NCBI RefSeq assembly: GCF_012271785.1
Contig: NZ_JAAWVT010000003.1
Span: 124,001 to 188,000, forward strand
DNA: 64,000 bases
Direction: 5' to 3'
Origin: Paeniglutamicibacter terrestris
Lineage (GTDB): Bacteria > Actinomycetota > Actinomycetes > Actinomycetales > Micrococcaceae
Made by a program: the position numbers and the translations under genes. Below are positions 63,621 through 64,000 of the stretch, in pieces; the first letter of the stretch is position 1; every line of letters begins with the position of its first letter. The notes under the pieces were generated by a model that worked only from the letters and a program-made list of their open reading frames with translations, was not told where the DNA came from and did not search any database.

Positions 63621-64000
63621 ATGAACACGAACGAGAATTTTTATGATGTGGCCATCATTGGTGGGGGAGCGGCGGGACTGGCTGCGGCCCAAGCGCTGGG
63701 CCGTTCACGTCGCAGCGTCGTGGTGATTGATGCGGGCCAGCCACGCAACGCTGTGGCGAAGGGAGTCCACAACTTCTTGACGCGCGATGGGGTTCCCCCG
63801 CTCGAGTTACTCCGCCTGGGGCGCGAGGAACTAGCGCCCTACGGGACCGAGTTCCGCTTTACCCGAGCCACGAGTTACTCCCGGGGCGTAGAGAACTTCG
63901 AGGTTACCCTCGAAGAGGGTGCAGTGGTTACGGCGGGGCGCATTATTTTGGCCGCTGGCATCCGCGACACCCTGCCAGAGATTGACGGTCTGGAGGCCTT
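63621..64000 (+). CDS. Thioredoxin-reductase-like flavoprotein (3' end outside window)
   Basis: About 126 N-terminal codons are present. They read VAIIGGGAAGLAAAQALGRS (FAD motif, residues 10-29), VVVIDAGQPRNAVAKGVHNF, and RIILAAGIRDTLPEIDGL. This matches the thioredoxin-reductase-like FAD/NAD(P) oxidoreductases commonly paired with XRE-cupin regulators in actinobacteria. The region with a redox CxxC pair, if any, is outside the window. CGGAGA lies 8-13 bases before the ATG at 63621. Confidence 0.85.
   Translation, partial: MNTNENFYDVAIIGGGAAGLAAAQALGRSRRSVVVIDAGQPRNAVAKGVHNFLTRDGVPPLELLRLGREELAPYGTEFRFTRATSYSRGVENFEVTLEEGAVVTAGRIILAAGIRDTLPEIDGLEA

Overview
The window is high-GC actinobacterial chromosome, most like Micrococcaceae (the Arthrobacter group). 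Three things point there. The gene order follows the conserved actinobacterial backbone known from Mycobacterium tuberculosis Rv2420c-Rv2467: pepN, rpiB, nei, tig, clpP1-clpP2-clpX, valS, folC, ndk, rne, rplU-rpmA-obgE-proB, proA, nadD, rsfS. A mycothiol-type DsbA-family reductase sits in the same block. Several genes also show a TANNNT -10 box 6-8 bases before the ATG, the signature of leaderless actinobacterial transcripts.

Layout. 1-14 kb: pepN (partial), L-aspartate dehydrogenase, a DUF1648 membrane protein, rpiB, nei, tRNA-Gly, tRNA-Pro, trigger factor, the Clp protease genes, a DsbA-family protein and valS. 14-18 kb: an alpha-glucosidase and a divergent ROK regulator. The ABC transporter expected between them has been lost; only about 33 C-terminal permease codons remain. 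18-30 kb: a complete assimilatory sulfur locus with a sirohydrochlorin chelatase (CbiX type), ferredoxin sulfite reductase, cysH, cysD, cysN, a sulfonate/sulfate-type ABC transporter, cysG-like siroheme synthase and a ferredoxin-NADP reductase. Together these activate sulfate, reduce it to sulfide, make the siroheme cofactor and supply reduced ferredoxin. 30-34 kb: a decayed SDR fragment, an alpha/beta-hydrolase membrane protein and a DUF222/HNH protein. 34-53 kb: ileS behind a T-box, folC, ndk, VKOR, RNase E, ribosomal proteins L21/L27, obgE, proB, proA, nadD, an Ala/Lys/Pro-rich membrane protein, rsfS and tRNA-Ala. 53-57.6 kb: an accessory stretch with a SatD-like HTH protein plus membrane partner, a PhnA-like zinc ribbon protein, a flavoprotein and a YggS-type PLP protein. 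57.6-62.4 kb: nrdHIEF (class Ib ribonucleotide reductase) behind a 695-base control region with NrdR-like and DnaA-like boxes. 62.4-64 kb: a SnoaL-like protein, then an XRE-cupin regulator divergent from a thioredoxin-reductase-like flavoprotein (partial).

The most unusual features are these: the SatD-like protein, which resembles a degenerate class III cyclase domain joined to an HTH and has several nested palindromes up to its start codon; the gutted alpha-glucoside locus that keeps its operator and promoter; the combined NrdR/DnaA-box region of nrdHIEF; the SDR relic; and a perfect 18-bp hairpin between nrdE and nrdF. No CRISPR array, insertion sequence or prophage was seen.
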